Source of the DNA: Cupriavidus sp. D39
GTDB taxonomy: Bacteria; Pseudomonadota; Gammaproteobacteria; Burkholderiales; Burkholderiaceae
Reading direction: 5' to 3'
DNA: 64,000 nucleotides
Assembly: GCF_026627925.1 (NCBI RefSeq)
Contig: NZ_JAPNLE010000009.1
Location: 1 to 64,000, forward strand
Shown here: in pieces, positions 22,167-31,126 of the stretch
Position numbering within the stretch: position 1 is the first letter of the stretch
Layout of the letters: the number at the start of each line of letters is the position of its first letter
Made by a program: the position numbers and the translations under genes
Notes under the pieces: model-generated
Database searches by the model: none
What the model was told of the DNA's origin: nothing
The model's input: only the letters and a program-made list of their open reading frames with translations

Positions 22167-24267
22167 GCGGCTGCGGCTCGCCTGTCGGCGGGCATGGACA
22201 CCTCCGCCACGCATCAGCGTGCCGGCATGGGCTGACAAGTATCGCAAGCTGGCGAAGGAGGCCGGCAGCACGTCGGGTAACTGGTCGACGTCGACCGTTG
22301 AGGTGGCGCGCGGCCCCATGCTGGCTGTCACCGAGCCCGGCGTCCACGTCATCACGACGATGGTCAGCACGCAGCTGCTCAAGACCGCACTGCTGGAGAA
22401 TATTTTCGGGTACTTCGCCCACCTGGATCCGTGCCCGATCCTACTGCTGCAGCCTAAGGAGGCCGCGGCAGAGCAGTTCAGCAAGGAGCGGATCAGCCCA
22501 CTGATCCGTGTGACACCGGTTCTGCGGGATCTCGTCGGTACCAGCAAGACCCGCAACGCGGATGAGACGCTGCTGTTCAAGGCGTTCCCAGGTGGATTCC
22601 TGGCCCTAGCCGGCGCCGGCAGTCCGGACAACCTGGCGCGGCGCCCGGTGCGAGTGATCCTCGCGGACGAGGTCGATAAGTACCCTGTCACGCGGGAAGG
22701 TGAGCCGATCGCGCTGGCCGAAGAGCGTACGGCGACGTTCGGTGTGAACTGGCTCTCCGTCCGCGCCTGCTCGCCCACGGTTGAGGACGAGAGCCGGATC
22801 GAGAGCAGCTACAAGGACTCAGATCAGCGACGCGCATCGGTGGCCTGCCCGCATTGCGGGCACCGCATGTTCCTCGACTTCTTCAAACATGTCGATTGGG
22901 AAAAACGACGCGATGAAAATGGGAATGTGCTCGAGCACTTCCCAAAGACGGCGCGCATTGCTTGCGAGTCGTGTGGCGAGATCTGGTCCGAAGGCGATCG
23001 CCTTCGTTCGTTGCGCTCAGTTCGATGGCATCAGACGCGCCCATTCGAGTGCTGTGGCAATCGGCATGTCCCGCTCGATGACTACGAGCGCGCCTGGCGC
23101 GGCCCGGAGGATGAGCGCGCTACCACAATAGAGGCGGCCTTGTCGGCTGTATGGGATTGGTGGGAAAGCGATAGGTACGCAGTCTATAGGGCTAAGTGCC
23201 CTGATTGCGGGACTTGGCGGGTCGATAACGAGCATGCCGGCTTCCAGGCCGGGAAGCTGTATAGCCCGTGGCAGAAGGATAAGCCGTCCGACATTGCCGC
23301 GAAGTGGCTTGCTGCTCAGGGTGATGAGGACAAGAAACAGACCTGGTGGAATACCCAGGCCGGCTTGCCATACCGACCGAACTCGGGCAAGACGCTGCGC
23401 CTCGATGCGCTGCTTTCTCGTGGCGAGCGCTGGCCGGCCGCGGTGCCTGACGGCGTTGCCGTCATCACCATCGGTGTGGATACGCAGGACTACCGATTCG
23501 AAGTGGAAGTGGTCGGGTGGGGCCGCAATGAAGAGAGTTGGTCGATCGCCTATGAGGTGATTGAGGGTGATATGGAAACGCCAGATCCCTGGGGGCGCCT
23601 TGATGCGCTGCTGAATCGGATCTGGCATCGCGCGGATGGTCGCGGCTTTGAGGCGATGGCCGTTTGTATCGACTCCGGCGGTCACCATACGCAGAAGGTC
23701 TATGACTTCTCTAAGGCCAGGCTTGGTCGGCGGGTGTGGGCGATCAAGGGAGAATCGGCAGTTGCAGGTAAGCGGAACCCGGTTTGGCCCGTGAAGAAGC
23801 CGTCCCGGCGCACCAAAGCATCCTTCCGCCCCGTCATCTTGGGGGTCAATGCGGCCAAGGACACGATCCGAAACCGGTTGCACGTCGAGAACCCGGGCGC
23901 CGGCTACATGCATTTCCCGAGTGATCGGGACATCGGCTACTTCGAGCAGCTGACGTCGGAGCGCTCTGTTGTCAAAGTCGTCAGCGGCCAGAAATTCCGG
24001 GTGTGGGAGCTGCCGCCGGGACGTGCCAATGAGGCCCTTGACTGCCGGGTCTATGCCTACGGCGCGCTCTGTGGCCTGACTCACCTTGGACTCAAGTTGA
24101 ATAAGCGCGCGGACGACATAGCCATCCCGTTGCAGATGGGCGGGGATGGCGTTTGGGCGCCCCCAGCTGCAGACGCGTCGCCGCCGGTGGCGACGCCGGA
24201 AGCAATGGCGTCCACGGAAGCAAACGCAAAACCTGCGAAAAAGTCTCTCGCCAGTCGCTTGGCATAG
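22102..24267 (+). CDS. Terminase large subunit, GpA family
   Basis: 721 residues. N-terminal ATPase: AWADKYRKLAKEAGSTSGNW, TTMVSTQLLKTALLENIFGY, ILLLQPKEAAAEQFSKERIS and the Walker B-like VILADEVDKYP. A zinc module follows (CPHCGHRMFLDFFKHVDWEK ... CESCGEIW), then a nuclease domain starting GVDTQDYRFEVEVVGWG. This is the lambda gpA/GpA packaging motor that cuts and translocates DNA into proheads. Intact, no lesion seen. Confidence 0.95.
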   Translation: MSTSKSPTSVSRRPISPSEKAERLRLACRRAWTPPPRISVPAWADKYRKLAKEAGSTSGNWSTSTVEVARGPMLAVTEPGVHVITTMVSTQLLKTALLENIFGYFAHLDPCPILLLQPKEAAAEQFSKERISPLIRVTPVLRDLVGTSKTRNADETLLFKAFPGGFLALAGAGSPDNLARRPVRVILADEVDKYPVTREGEPIALAEERTATFGVNWLSVRACSPTVEDESRIESSYKDSDQRRASVACPHCGHRMFLDFFKHVDWEKRRDENGNVLEHFPKTARIACESCGEIWSEGDRLRSLRSVRWHQTRPFECCGNRHVPLDDYERAWRGPEDERATTIEAALSAVWDWWESDRYAVYRAKCPDCGTWRVDNEHAGFQAGKLYSPWQKDKPSDIAAKWLAAQGDEDKKQTWWNTQAGLPYRPNSGKTLRLDALLSRGERWPAAVPDGVAVITIGVDTQDYRFEVEVVGWGRNEESWSIAYEVIEGDMETPDPWGRLDALLNRIWHRADGRGFEAMAVCIDSGGHHTQKVYDFSKARLGRRVWAIKGESAVAGKRNPVWPVKKPSRRTKASFRPVILGVNAAKDTIRNRLHVENPGAGYMHFPSDRDIGYFEQLTSERSVVKVVSGQKFRVWELPPGRANEALDCRVYAYGALCGLTHLGLKLNKRADDIAIPLQMGGDGVWAPPAADASPPVATPEAMASTEANAKPAKKSLASRLA

Positions 24268-24274
24268 GAAAAAA

Positions 24275-24520
24275 ATGGCCATCACGGATGGAATGAACAC
24301 TGCCGACATGCAGTCGCGGTTGGCCGCTTTGCAGGCGGCCTACTTCGACCTGTCCATGGGCGGAAAGATCGTGACGGCTACCTACAACCAGGGCGACGGC
24401 ACGAAGTCGGTCACGTATCAGCAGAGCGACATCGCGCAGATTCAACGCAGCATCCTCATGTTGCAGAAGGCGCTAGGCATCATCTGCCACTATCCGCGGG
24501 CCCGAAGGATCTTGTTTTAA
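24275..24520 (+). CDS. gpW-like head-tail joining protein
   Basis: 81 residues from the ATG at 24275 (AGGAAAAAA before it). MQSRLAALQAAYFDLSMGGK and SVTYQQSDIAQIQRSILMLQ match the helix-hairpin-helix of lambda gpW. Sits between terminase and portal as in lambda; its stop overlaps the portal ATG (TAATG). Confidence 0.85.
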   Translation: MAITDGMNTADMQSRLAALQAAYFDLSMGGKIVTATYNQGDGTKSVTYQQSDIAQIQRSILMLQKALGIICHYPRARRILF

Positions 24521-26181
24521 TGCCATCCCTTATCGTCGACTCTAGCGGCAAGCCTTTCGGGGATCTGCCTGCCGGCGGTCGTGCGCGCGCTGATACTGGG
24601 CTGGGTGGTACGGTGCTCTCCGTGCCGCCATACTCGAATGCGTTTCCCTATGAAGCGTCGAGCTATCAGACGCCCGAGATGGGTAACTGGCAGCCTTGGA
24701 TTCGCTCGCCGGACTCGGAAATCAACCTGCACCGCGACCAGATGGTCGCGCGTCACAGGGATCTGGCGCGTAACGACGGCTGGGCATCGGGCGGCGTCAC
24801 CAGGATTCTCGACAATACGGTCGGTGCGCACCTACGGTTGTCGGCGAATCCCGACTATCTTGCCCTTTCGATGCTCTCGAAAGGGTTTGATGCGACCTGG
24901 GCGGATGAATTCCGTCGCGCCGTCGAGGCGCTGTGGCGCGGCTACTCCGAGGACCTTGGTCACTACAACGATGTATCCCGGGAACTCACTATCTCGCAAC
25001 AGCTTCGCCTCGGTTTGAGGCACAAGCTGGTCGATGGCGAAAGCCTGTTCGTCACGTACTGGATGCCAGAGCGCGTCGGTCGCGGCGCGGCTAAGTATGC
25101 AACGGCGTTCCTGCTGGTAGATCCGGACCGTCTGTCGAATCCATATCAGATGATGGATACGCGGCAACTCCGCGGCGGCGTGGAGATCGACGAGAACGGC
25201 GTGCCGATCGCATATCACATCCGGAAGGCCGAGCAGAACGACTGGTACAACGCCTACGAGTCGATGGTATGGGAGCGTATCGAACGCGAGGATCCAGACG
25301 GCTGGCGCCGAGTGATTCATGACTTTGAGCGTGATCGCGCCGGCCAACACCGCGGCATAGGCATATTCACCCCGGTGCTCAAGCACGCGAAGATGCTTGC
25401 GCGGTACTACGGCGTCGAACTGCAGGCCGCTACGGTGGCGACCATCTTCGGCACGTACGTGACGAGCCCGTTCGATCCCAAGATGATCGAATCTGCGATG
25501 GACAGCGAAGGCGAAGATTTGGGCTTCTATCAGGATCTGCGTGCGGATTGGTCGAAAGAGCGGCCGGCGATGCTGAATAATGTTCGCGTGCCGACCCTGG
25601 CGCCTGGCGAAGAAATCAAGCAGGTAGCTGCTGCGCACCCGCATGACGGATTTTCTGACTTTGCGCACGAAATGCTCCGATCGATCGCGGCCGCATTGGG
25701 TGTATCTGCAGAACAGATCACGCAGGACTGGTCGAAGACCAACTACTCAAGCGCTCGCGCTGCATTGCTCGAGAGCTGGAAGACGCTATCCAGGCGGAAC
25801 ACTGAGTTCAAGGTCGGAACCGCGACGCCCATGTATGCAACCTGGCTTCAGGAAGGAATGGAGCGCGGCGATCTAGACGACGTTCTCCCGCGCAATGCGC
25901 CGGATTTTATCGAGGCCGCGACGGCATACGCACGCTGTGACTGGCTTGGTGTGGCGCGCGGCTGGGTTGATCCTGTCAAGGAAAAGCAAGGTGCCATCCT
26001 TGGTCTTGATGGTGGTCTATCGACACTGAAGCGCGAGTGCGCAGAGCAAGGCCTCGATTGGGAAGAGGTGCTGAACCAGCGCGCGATCGAAGTTGCCGAA
26101 TTCAAGCGCCTTGGTCTGCCTCCGCCGAAATGGTTTGGAGAGGCAGCAACGGAAGCTGCCGGGGAGCCGCAAGCAGAATGA
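24520..26181 (+). CDS. Portal protein, lambda gpB family
   Basis: 553 residues. DLARNDGWASGGVTRILDNT, GHYNDVSRELTISQQLRLGL, and SIAAALGVSAEQITQDWSKT are typical lambda-family portal segments. The dodecamer forms the head vertex for DNA entry and tail attachment. No lesion. A piece of this protein (residues about 388-414) recurs in the LuxR-like gene at 16588. Confidence 0.95.
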   Translation: MPSLIVDSSGKPFGDLPAGGRARADTGLGGTVLSVPPYSNAFPYEASSYQTPEMGNWQPWIRSPDSEINLHRDQMVARHRDLARNDGWASGGVTRILDNTVGAHLRLSANPDYLALSMLSKGFDATWADEFRRAVEALWRGYSEDLGHYNDVSRELTISQQLRLGLRHKLVDGESLFVTYWMPERVGRGAAKYATAFLLVDPDRLSNPYQMMDTRQLRGGVEIDENGVPIAYHIRKAEQNDWYNAYESMVWERIEREDPDGWRRVIHDFERDRAGQHRGIGIFTPVLKHAKMLARYYGVELQAATVATIFGTYVTSPFDPKMIESAMDSEGEDLGFYQDLRADWSKERPAMLNNVRVPTLAPGEEIKQVAAAHPHDGFSDFAHEMLRSIAAALGVSAEQITQDWSKTNYSSARAALLESWKTLSRRNTEFKVGTATPMYATWLQEGMERGDLDDVLPRNAPDFIEAATAYARCDWLGVARGWVDPVKEKQGAILGLDGGLSTLKRECAEQGLDWEEVLNQRAIEVAEFKRLGLPPPKWFGEAATEAAGEPQAE

Positions 26182-27056
26182 AAAGCTATCCATTTGCAGC
26201 AGCGCGGATATTCGATGTCCCGTTGGCGATTCACCCATCGAAAGGGCAGGTTATCGCGAAGGCGCTCGCAAGCCGATTCGGTATCGGCGATGTCTCGTTT
26301 GCAGGCGACGCACCGGTTATCGTCAAGCCGATGGCATATGACGAATGGGACGATGGTCCGTCTGAGGCCTATGAGGAAACGCCCTACGATCTGAGCCAAG
26401 GTGTCGCAATCATCGACGTCTCTGGGACGCTAGTCCAGAAGAGTAGCAACCTGCGGCCATACTCGGGGATGCTCGGATACAACGCAATCCGCTATAACTT
26501 CCTTGAGGCGCTGAATGATGACCAGGTCAAGGCCATCGTCCTGTCAGTGGATTCACCGGGCGGCGAGGTGGCGGGCTGCTTTGACCTTGCCGATCTGATC
26601 TACAGCTCGCGGAGCGTCAAGCCGACTCTGGCGATACTGAGTGAATGCGCTTATAGCGCGGCGTATGCGCTAGCCAGCGCGTGCGAGCAGATCACGGTGC
26701 CGCGCACTGGCGGGACGGGGTCAGTAGGCGTGATTTGCATGCATATCGACCAAAGTAAGGCGATCGACAAGGCCGGCATTGCGGTGACGATTATCAAATA
26801 CGGCGATCGTAAGGCCGACGGCAATCAGTTTAGCCCGCTATCCAAGGAGGCGCTGGAGCGATTTCAGGCTGACGTGGACGAAATGGGTGAGCTCTTCGTC
26901 GCTACCGTAGCCCGCAACAGAAATCTGCCTATCGACGTCGTTCGAAAGACGCAGGCCACAACGTTTCTCGGTGCCGCTGGCGTCGAGATCGGCTTTGCCG
27001 ACGCCGTGATGGCGCCGGACGAAGCATTCGAATCCCTGCTCGCCGAGCTGGGCTGA
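26178..27056 (+). CDS. Prohead protease, S49/ClpP-like (gpC family)
   Basis: 292 residues from an ATG overlapping the portal stop. S49 signature: VKAIVLSVDSPGGEVAGCFD, the nucleophile Ser in ECAYSAAYALAS, and a possible general-base Lys in IIKYGDRKADG. Matures capsid proteins and may be the protease that removes the scaffold. Shorter than lambda gpC (no fused Nu3 scaffold); the scaffold is the next gene. Confidence 0.92.
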   Translation: MKSYPFAAARIFDVPLAIHPSKGQVIAKALASRFGIGDVSFAGDAPVIVKPMAYDEWDDGPSEAYEETPYDLSQGVAIIDVSGTLVQKSSNLRPYSGMLGYNAIRYNFLEALNDDQVKAIVLSVDSPGGEVAGCFDLADLIYSSRSVKPTLAILSECAYSAAYALASACEQITVPRTGGTGSVGVICMHIDQSKAIDKAGIAVTIIKYGDRKADGNQFSPLSKEALERFQADVDEMGELFVATVARNRNLPIDVVRKTQATTFLGAAGVEIGFADAVMAPDEAFESLLAELG

Positions 27057-27082
27057 CACTCCCCACCCAAGAGGTTCCAAAT

Positions 27083-27703
27083 ATGAGTATTCGCACCCTC
27101 GCGGCGCGCGGGCTCTCGTTCGCCCATCTCGTCGGCATATCTACCCGCGCTGCTCGCGCAGAAAGTGAAGACGACGAGCGAAAGCAACGTGAAGGCGAGG
27201 CGGACGATGACTACGCCAAGCGCATGGAAGAGAAGGACAAGGAAGAAGAAGAGGCCCGCAAAGCCGAACAAGAGCGCAAAGACGAAGAGGCGAAGGCCGA
27301 GGAAGAGCGCAAGAGGGAAGAAGAGGCACGGGCACGTGGCGAGAACGATGACGACACCGATCCGGACGCCGAAGACGACGATGAAGAAATGCGCGGGAAG
27401 AGCGCAGTAGCTCGCGCCCGGCTGCGTGAGCAAGTGCGTTGCGCTGCGATCTTCGCTTCCAAAGCTGCCGCTCGCAATCCCATGCTCGCGGCGAACCTGG
27501 CGTTCAAGACGCGGATGACACGCGCCGAAGCGATCGCGACGCTCGAGGGCGCGCCGGCGCCGGCACCGGCAGCGCACGTCAATCGATCGACGCGGAACCC
27601 GATTCTCGGCGCCGATGGCGGCGCCAAGCCGTCTCCTCAGCAGGCGTTGGCGGCCCGCTGGGACGCGAACCTGAAGGCTGCCAACCCGTCGAGCCGCCGC
27701 TAA
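27083..27703 (+). CDS. Probable capsid scaffold, acidic coiled coil
   Basis: 206 residues. A long Glu/Lys/Arg/Asp coiled coil (residues about 25-105, for example EARKAEQERKDEEAKAEEER), then an acidic patch (DDTDPDAEDDDEE) and a helical C-terminus with AARWDANLKAANPSSRR. Position between protease and decoration protein plus the composition support a scaffold role. By context only. Confidence 0.65.
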   Translation: MSIRTLAARGLSFAHLVGISTRAARAESEDDERKQREGEADDDYAKRMEEKDKEEEEARKAEQERKDEEAKAEEERKREEEARARGENDDDTDPDAEDDDEEMRGKSAVARARLREQVRCAAIFASKAAARNPMLAANLAFKTRMTRAEAIATLEGAPAPAPAAHVNRSTRNPILGADGGAKPSPQQALAARWDANLKAANPSSRR

Positions 27704-27730
27704 CCACTTCTGTCCCAAAGGAACTGAATC

Positions 27731-28663
27731 ATGGGTAACCCCACTTACACGCCGTTTCAGGAGACATTCCACAACGGCGGCTTTCTCGTCTCGCAGGCGA
27801 ACGGCCATCAGTCGATCGATCAGGGAGCGCTGACCGGCGGCGTCAAGGTCCTGGCGGGCACCGTGCTCGGTACCGTCACGTCCGCAGTCACCGCAGCGGC
27901 TGCCGCACTCGGTGCAAACACCGGTAACGGCACGTTCGGCGCGATCACGGCGCAGGCTGCGCCGGCGACGATGATTGGCGTCTACAGCCTCCTGTTCACC
28001 GCTGCGACGGCCTTTACGGTCACCGCACCGGATGGCCAGACTGCAACCGGTTCGACCGGCGTCGCATTCAGCGCTCTCGGTATCGGTTTCACCATCACGG
28101 CCGGCGGCACCGCCTTCGTGGCTGGCGACACCTTCACTGTGACGACCACTGCCGCACCCGGTAACCCGGGCATTACTTCGGCCGCCGGCGGCTCCAATAC
28201 CGGTAACGGGACGATGGGTTCGCTGACCGCCGCTGGCTACGCCGCCAAGGTCGGTGCCTACGCTGTCGAGTTCGATGACGCCACGCACTTCATCGTGTCC
28301 GATCCGGCGGGCGCCGAAGTTGGCCACGGCACGACCGGCGTCGCCTTCAAGGCGGGCGGCCTGTCGTTCACGATCACGGCCGGCGGTACGGCGTTTGTTC
28401 CGGGCGACAGCTTCGCGGTCACGGTCGCAACTGGATCGGGCAAGTACAAGCCCTTCGACCCGGCCAACGTCGACGGATCGCAGGTTCCGAGTGGCATTCT
28501 GTTTGCCACCAAGGACGTCACGACCGTCGACAAGCCCTGCGCCGTGGTCGTCCGACAGTGTGAAGTGAACGCCTCCGAATTGGTATGGCCGACTGGCATG
28601 AGCGCCGCCGCGATCGCCACTGCCACCGCGCAATTGAAGGCCCTCGGCATCCAGCCGCGGTAG
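27731..28663 (+). CDS. Head decoration protein (gpD-like) with two inserted repeats
   Basis: 310 residues, about twice or more lambda gpD. The start (NPTYTPFQETFHNGGFLVSQ) and the end (PFDPANVDGSQVPSGILFAT, ALGIQPR) are the gpD-like part. Between them are two related modules of about 95 residues, each opening NTGNGT and closing with FTITAGGTAFVxGDxFxVT, interpretable as immunoglobulin-like or beta repeats that would project from the capsid. Intact frame. Confidence 0.85.
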   Translation: MGNPTYTPFQETFHNGGFLVSQANGHQSIDQGALTGGVKVLAGTVLGTVTSAVTAAAAALGANTGNGTFGAITAQAAPATMIGVYSLLFTAATAFTVTAPDGQTATGSTGVAFSALGIGFTITAGGTAFVAGDTFTVTTTAAPGNPGITSAAGGSNTGNGTMGSLTAAGYAAKVGAYAVEFDDATHFIVSDPAGAEVGHGTTGVAFKAGGLSFTITAGGTAFVPGDSFAVTVATGSGKYKPFDPANVDGSQVPSGILFATKDVTTVDKPCAVVVRQCEVNASELVWPTGMSAAAIATATAQLKALGIQPR

Positions 28664-28726
28664 CGCGCAATTGATCTGACCAGCAAGCCGCCCACGGGCG
28701 GCTCTTTCGTTTCCGCAATTCAATAG

Positions 28727-28752
28727 GCCGCCAGCGTGGCGGCTTTTCTTTT
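28727..28752 (+). terminator. Hairpin between decoration and capsid genes
   Basis: Stem GCCGCC (28727-28732)/GGCGGC (28738-28743), then TTTTCTTTTCC. May be an attenuator or processing site that lets capsid protein be made at a different level. Confidence 0.6.
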
Positions 28753-28768
28753 CCAAAAGGAACAAGCC

Positions 28769-29833
28769 ATGGCTGGCGAAATCATTGACATCTTCAACAG
28801 CGACGCCTTCAGCGCACTGACCCTGACGCAGGGAGTGCAGCGCAACCCGTACCAACCGGGTGCGCTGGGTCGCCTGAACATCTTCGATCCCAACCCGATC
28901 CGTACCACCGCCGTGTCGGTCGAAGAGCGTACCGGTACGTTGAAGCTCATCGGCTTCAGTGAGCGCGGCACCGAAGGCACGCAACGTACGACCGAGAAGC
29001 GCAAGATGCGCTACTTCGACGTGCCGCGTCTGATGCACGACGACACGGTCCACACATACGAAATCCAGAATATTCGCGAGTTCCCGGAAGGCCCGACGGG
29101 CCAGATCGTGACCGTGCCGATGCAACTCGAGCGCGAAGTTGCGCGTCGGCTGGCTGGCCCGACCGGCCTGCTGGCCAGCGTCGAGTACACGAAGGAGTAT
29201 CTGCGACTCGCTGCGGTGCAGGGCCTGGTGCTCGACCCGAAGGACGGCTCCGTTCTGTACAACTGGTTCGATGAGTTCCAGATCGCGCAGGCCGCAGAAA
29301 CCGGCTTCAACCTGGCCGCTGGCACCGCAAACAGCCTGCGTCCGATCATCAACGGCATCAAACGCTCGATGGCCCGCAAGGCGCAGGGCGCTTTCACGCA
29401 GTCGACCCGCATCATGGCGCTGTGCGGTGACTCCTTTTACGATTCTTTCTCGAACCATCCGGACGTGATCCGTACCTTCCTGAACTGGGAAGGCGCGCGC
29501 GACATTCGCGACGATGCATTCGGCGATGCGTTTGCCTCGTTCGAATTCGACGGCATCACCTGGGTGAACTACCGCGGTTCGGACGACAATTCGACCGTCA
29601 AGATCGCCGACGACAAGGTCAAGTTCTTCCCGGTGAACGCACCTGGCATCTTCCAGGAAGTCCTGGCCCCGGGCGAGTCGGCTGAATTCATCAACCAGCC
29701 AGGCGCCCCGGTATATGTGCTGCCGATCGTGGATCGTGATCGGCGCATGTGGTGGAAGATGGAGGCGTACTCGTACCCTCTGTACCTGTGCACCCGCCCC
29801 GAGGTTCTGCTGAGCGGCCGCGCGGGGTCGTAA
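28769..29833 (+). CDS. Major capsid protein, gpE family
   Basis: 354 residues from the ATG at 28769 (AAAAGGAACAAGCC upstream). EIIDIFNSDAFSALTLTQGV, TTEKRKMRYFDVPRLMHDDT and SFYDSFSNHPDVIRTFLNWE identify the lambda gpE HK97-fold family. Forms the icosahedral shell. No lesion. Confidence 0.95.
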   Translation: MAGEIIDIFNSDAFSALTLTQGVQRNPYQPGALGRLNIFDPNPIRTTAVSVEERTGTLKLIGFSERGTEGTQRTTEKRKMRYFDVPRLMHDDTVHTYEIQNIREFPEGPTGQIVTVPMQLEREVARRLAGPTGLLASVEYTKEYLRLAAVQGLVLDPKDGSVLYNWFDEFQIAQAAETGFNLAAGTANSLRPIINGIKRSMARKAQGAFTQSTRIMALCGDSFYDSFSNHPDVIRTFLNWEGARDIRDDAFGDAFASFEFDGITWVNYRGSDDNSTVKIADDKVKFFPVNAPGIFQEVLAPGESAEFINQPGAPVYVLPIVDRDRRMWWKMEAYSYPLYLCTRPEVLLSGRAGS

Positions 29834-30165
29834 TGCCCGTCAACTGGGATGTGGCGGTCCTGGGCCCGCTGATGGGCGTATTCGGTGAGCCGGCGACGTA
29901 CTTGCCGGCCGCCGGCGGGTCCTTCTCGATCACGGCCGTGTTCGACGATGCCTACCTCAAGGAAGTGATGTTCGAGGATGCATCGACAGGCGTGACCGAG
30001 GTCAGCGCGGTCCTCGGCATCCAGCTTTCCCAGTTCCCGACGAAGCCTCTTCAGAACGACAAGCTTTCGGTATTGAGCGTCAACACGACCTACATCGTGC
30101 GAGACGCGCGCCCGGATAGCCGCGGCGGCATGAAGTTGCTGCTCAGCAAGGTTAGCTCGCCATGA
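29833..30165 (+). CDS. Head-tail connector protein (gpFII-like)
   Basis: 110 residues; TAATG overlap with the capsid gene. SITAVFDDAYLKEVMFEDAS and VRDARPDSRGGMKLLLSKV fit gpFII-type connectors (phage tail attachment family). Couples the filled head to the tail. Confidence 0.75.
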   Translation: MPVNWDVAVLGPLMGVFGEPATYLPAAGGSFSITAVFDDAYLKEVMFEDASTGVTEVSAVLGIQLSQFPTKPLQNDKLSVLSVNTTYIVRDARPDSRGGMKLLLSKVSSP

Positions 30166-30872
30166 CGACATCTGCGGACCTGCGCGGCCTGTTTGTGGAT
30201 GCGCTGAAGGGAGCGACCGATGCGGGGCAGGCAGTGTATTCGCCGTTCGATTGGGCGACCGCGCCCGATAACTACCCGCTCATCCTTGTGCATGCTCGCA
30301 AGGAGCGGAAGGTGTCGCTAGGTCCTAATGCGCCCGAGTTCGACGTTTATGCGACGCTTGAGATCGTTGCGAGAACAAAGTCTGCAGCGTTGGTAGGTGA
30401 CGCCGGCTCCGCTGCTGCACTCGCCGCCGCAGAGCGCCTGAAGGCGCAGATAGAGGTGACGCTGATCAATAACCCTGTCATCTGGTCTGATCCGACTGGT
30501 GGCCAGCGCATTGAGCAGTTCACATCGGTGGACTCGGATCTGAATACGAGTTCCGAGGGCGAGATGCCCATGGCGGAGCTCGTAATGCAGATCGAGGTCA
30601 AGTTTTATCAGGGGCCAGAGGATTTCTATCCGATCCCAGTGGTCCCGTTGGAGACGGTCAACGTTCACGTTGACACCGTTTATCCGTTTGATTCGCGCGG
30701 GCAATACCCGAACCCGCCTTTCCCTGGCTCGGTACAGCCGGAGGCGCCGGTAACCCTAGGGGACGGCACGCAGGTTGTGCTGTCGGATGGCACGCAAGTC
30801 CTGCAGGACCAGCGCATTTCCGGCCCAGATGGCCGCGACGAAGGCGCCCTGACGATCACTCTCCCTCAATAA
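30162..30872 (+). CDS. Minor head/tail completion protein
   Basis: 236 residues; ATGA overlap. The first 160 residues (VTLINNPVIWSDPTGGQRIE) look like a tail terminator/gpU-type domain. The Pro/Gly-rich C-terminus holds two TLGDGTQVVLSDGTQVLQD-like repeats, perhaps an extension. Assignment by position and partial pattern. Confidence 0.6.
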   Translation: MTTSADLRGLFVDALKGATDAGQAVYSPFDWATAPDNYPLILVHARKERKVSLGPNAPEFDVYATLEIVARTKSAALVGDAGSAAALAAAERLKAQIEVTLINNPVIWSDPTGGQRIEQFTSVDSDLNTSSEGEMPMAELVMQIEVKFYQGPEDFYPIPVVPLETVNVHVDTVYPFDSRGQYPNPPFPGSVQPEAPVTLGDGTQVVLSDGTQVLQDQRISGPDGRDEGALTITLPQ

Positions 30873-30882
30873 AGGAACGACC

Positions 30883-31065
30883 ATGTTCGTGAAGCCAGCG
30901 CCTGGGATCAGGTTGCGCGATCCGGTGACGAAGCAATTCATTGCCGACGAAGGCCAGGAGGTCGACGATTTCGATCTGTTCTGGATTCGTCGGATCAACG
31001 ACGGCGATGCGATCAAGGTTGACGCGCCCGTTGCAGCCAAGCCCGCCAAGGGCGCAGCGGCCTAA
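30883..31065 (+). CDS. DUF2635 protein, precedes tail sheath
   Basis: 60 residues: MFVKPAPGIRLRDPVTKQFI then ADEGQEVDDFDLFWIRRIND. DUF2635 (Mu gp38-region family), a small conserved protein of Mu-like tail clusters. AAAGGAACGACC is a reasonable start signal. Confidence 0.85.
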   Translation: MFVKPAPGIRLRDPVTKQFIADEGQEVDDFDLFWIRRINDGDAIKVDAPVAAKPAKGAAA

Positions 31066-31080
31066 TTCCTAACCGCACAC

Positions 31081-31112
31081 AACAAACACCCCGCCTAGGC
31101 GGGGTGTTTGTT
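31081..31112 (+). terminator. Perfect 32-bp palindrome before the tail sheath gene
   Basis: Both 16-nt arms are exact complements (AACAAACACCCCGCCT and its reverse complement), ending in TTTTGG. It is placed 15 bp before the sheath start, so it probably works as a terminator or regulator of tail expression, partly overridden by the late antiterminator. Confidence 0.75.
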
Positions 31113-31126
31113 TTGGAGAACGCCAA

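Noticed and set aside
23017-24309. Antisense frame over terminase
   Set aside because: The terminase is clear; the antisense product has no recognisable feature.
26864-29458. Long antisense frame (864 codons) over the capsid region
   Set aside because: Its codon pattern mirrors conserved plus-strand capsid genes; typical GC-rich shadow.
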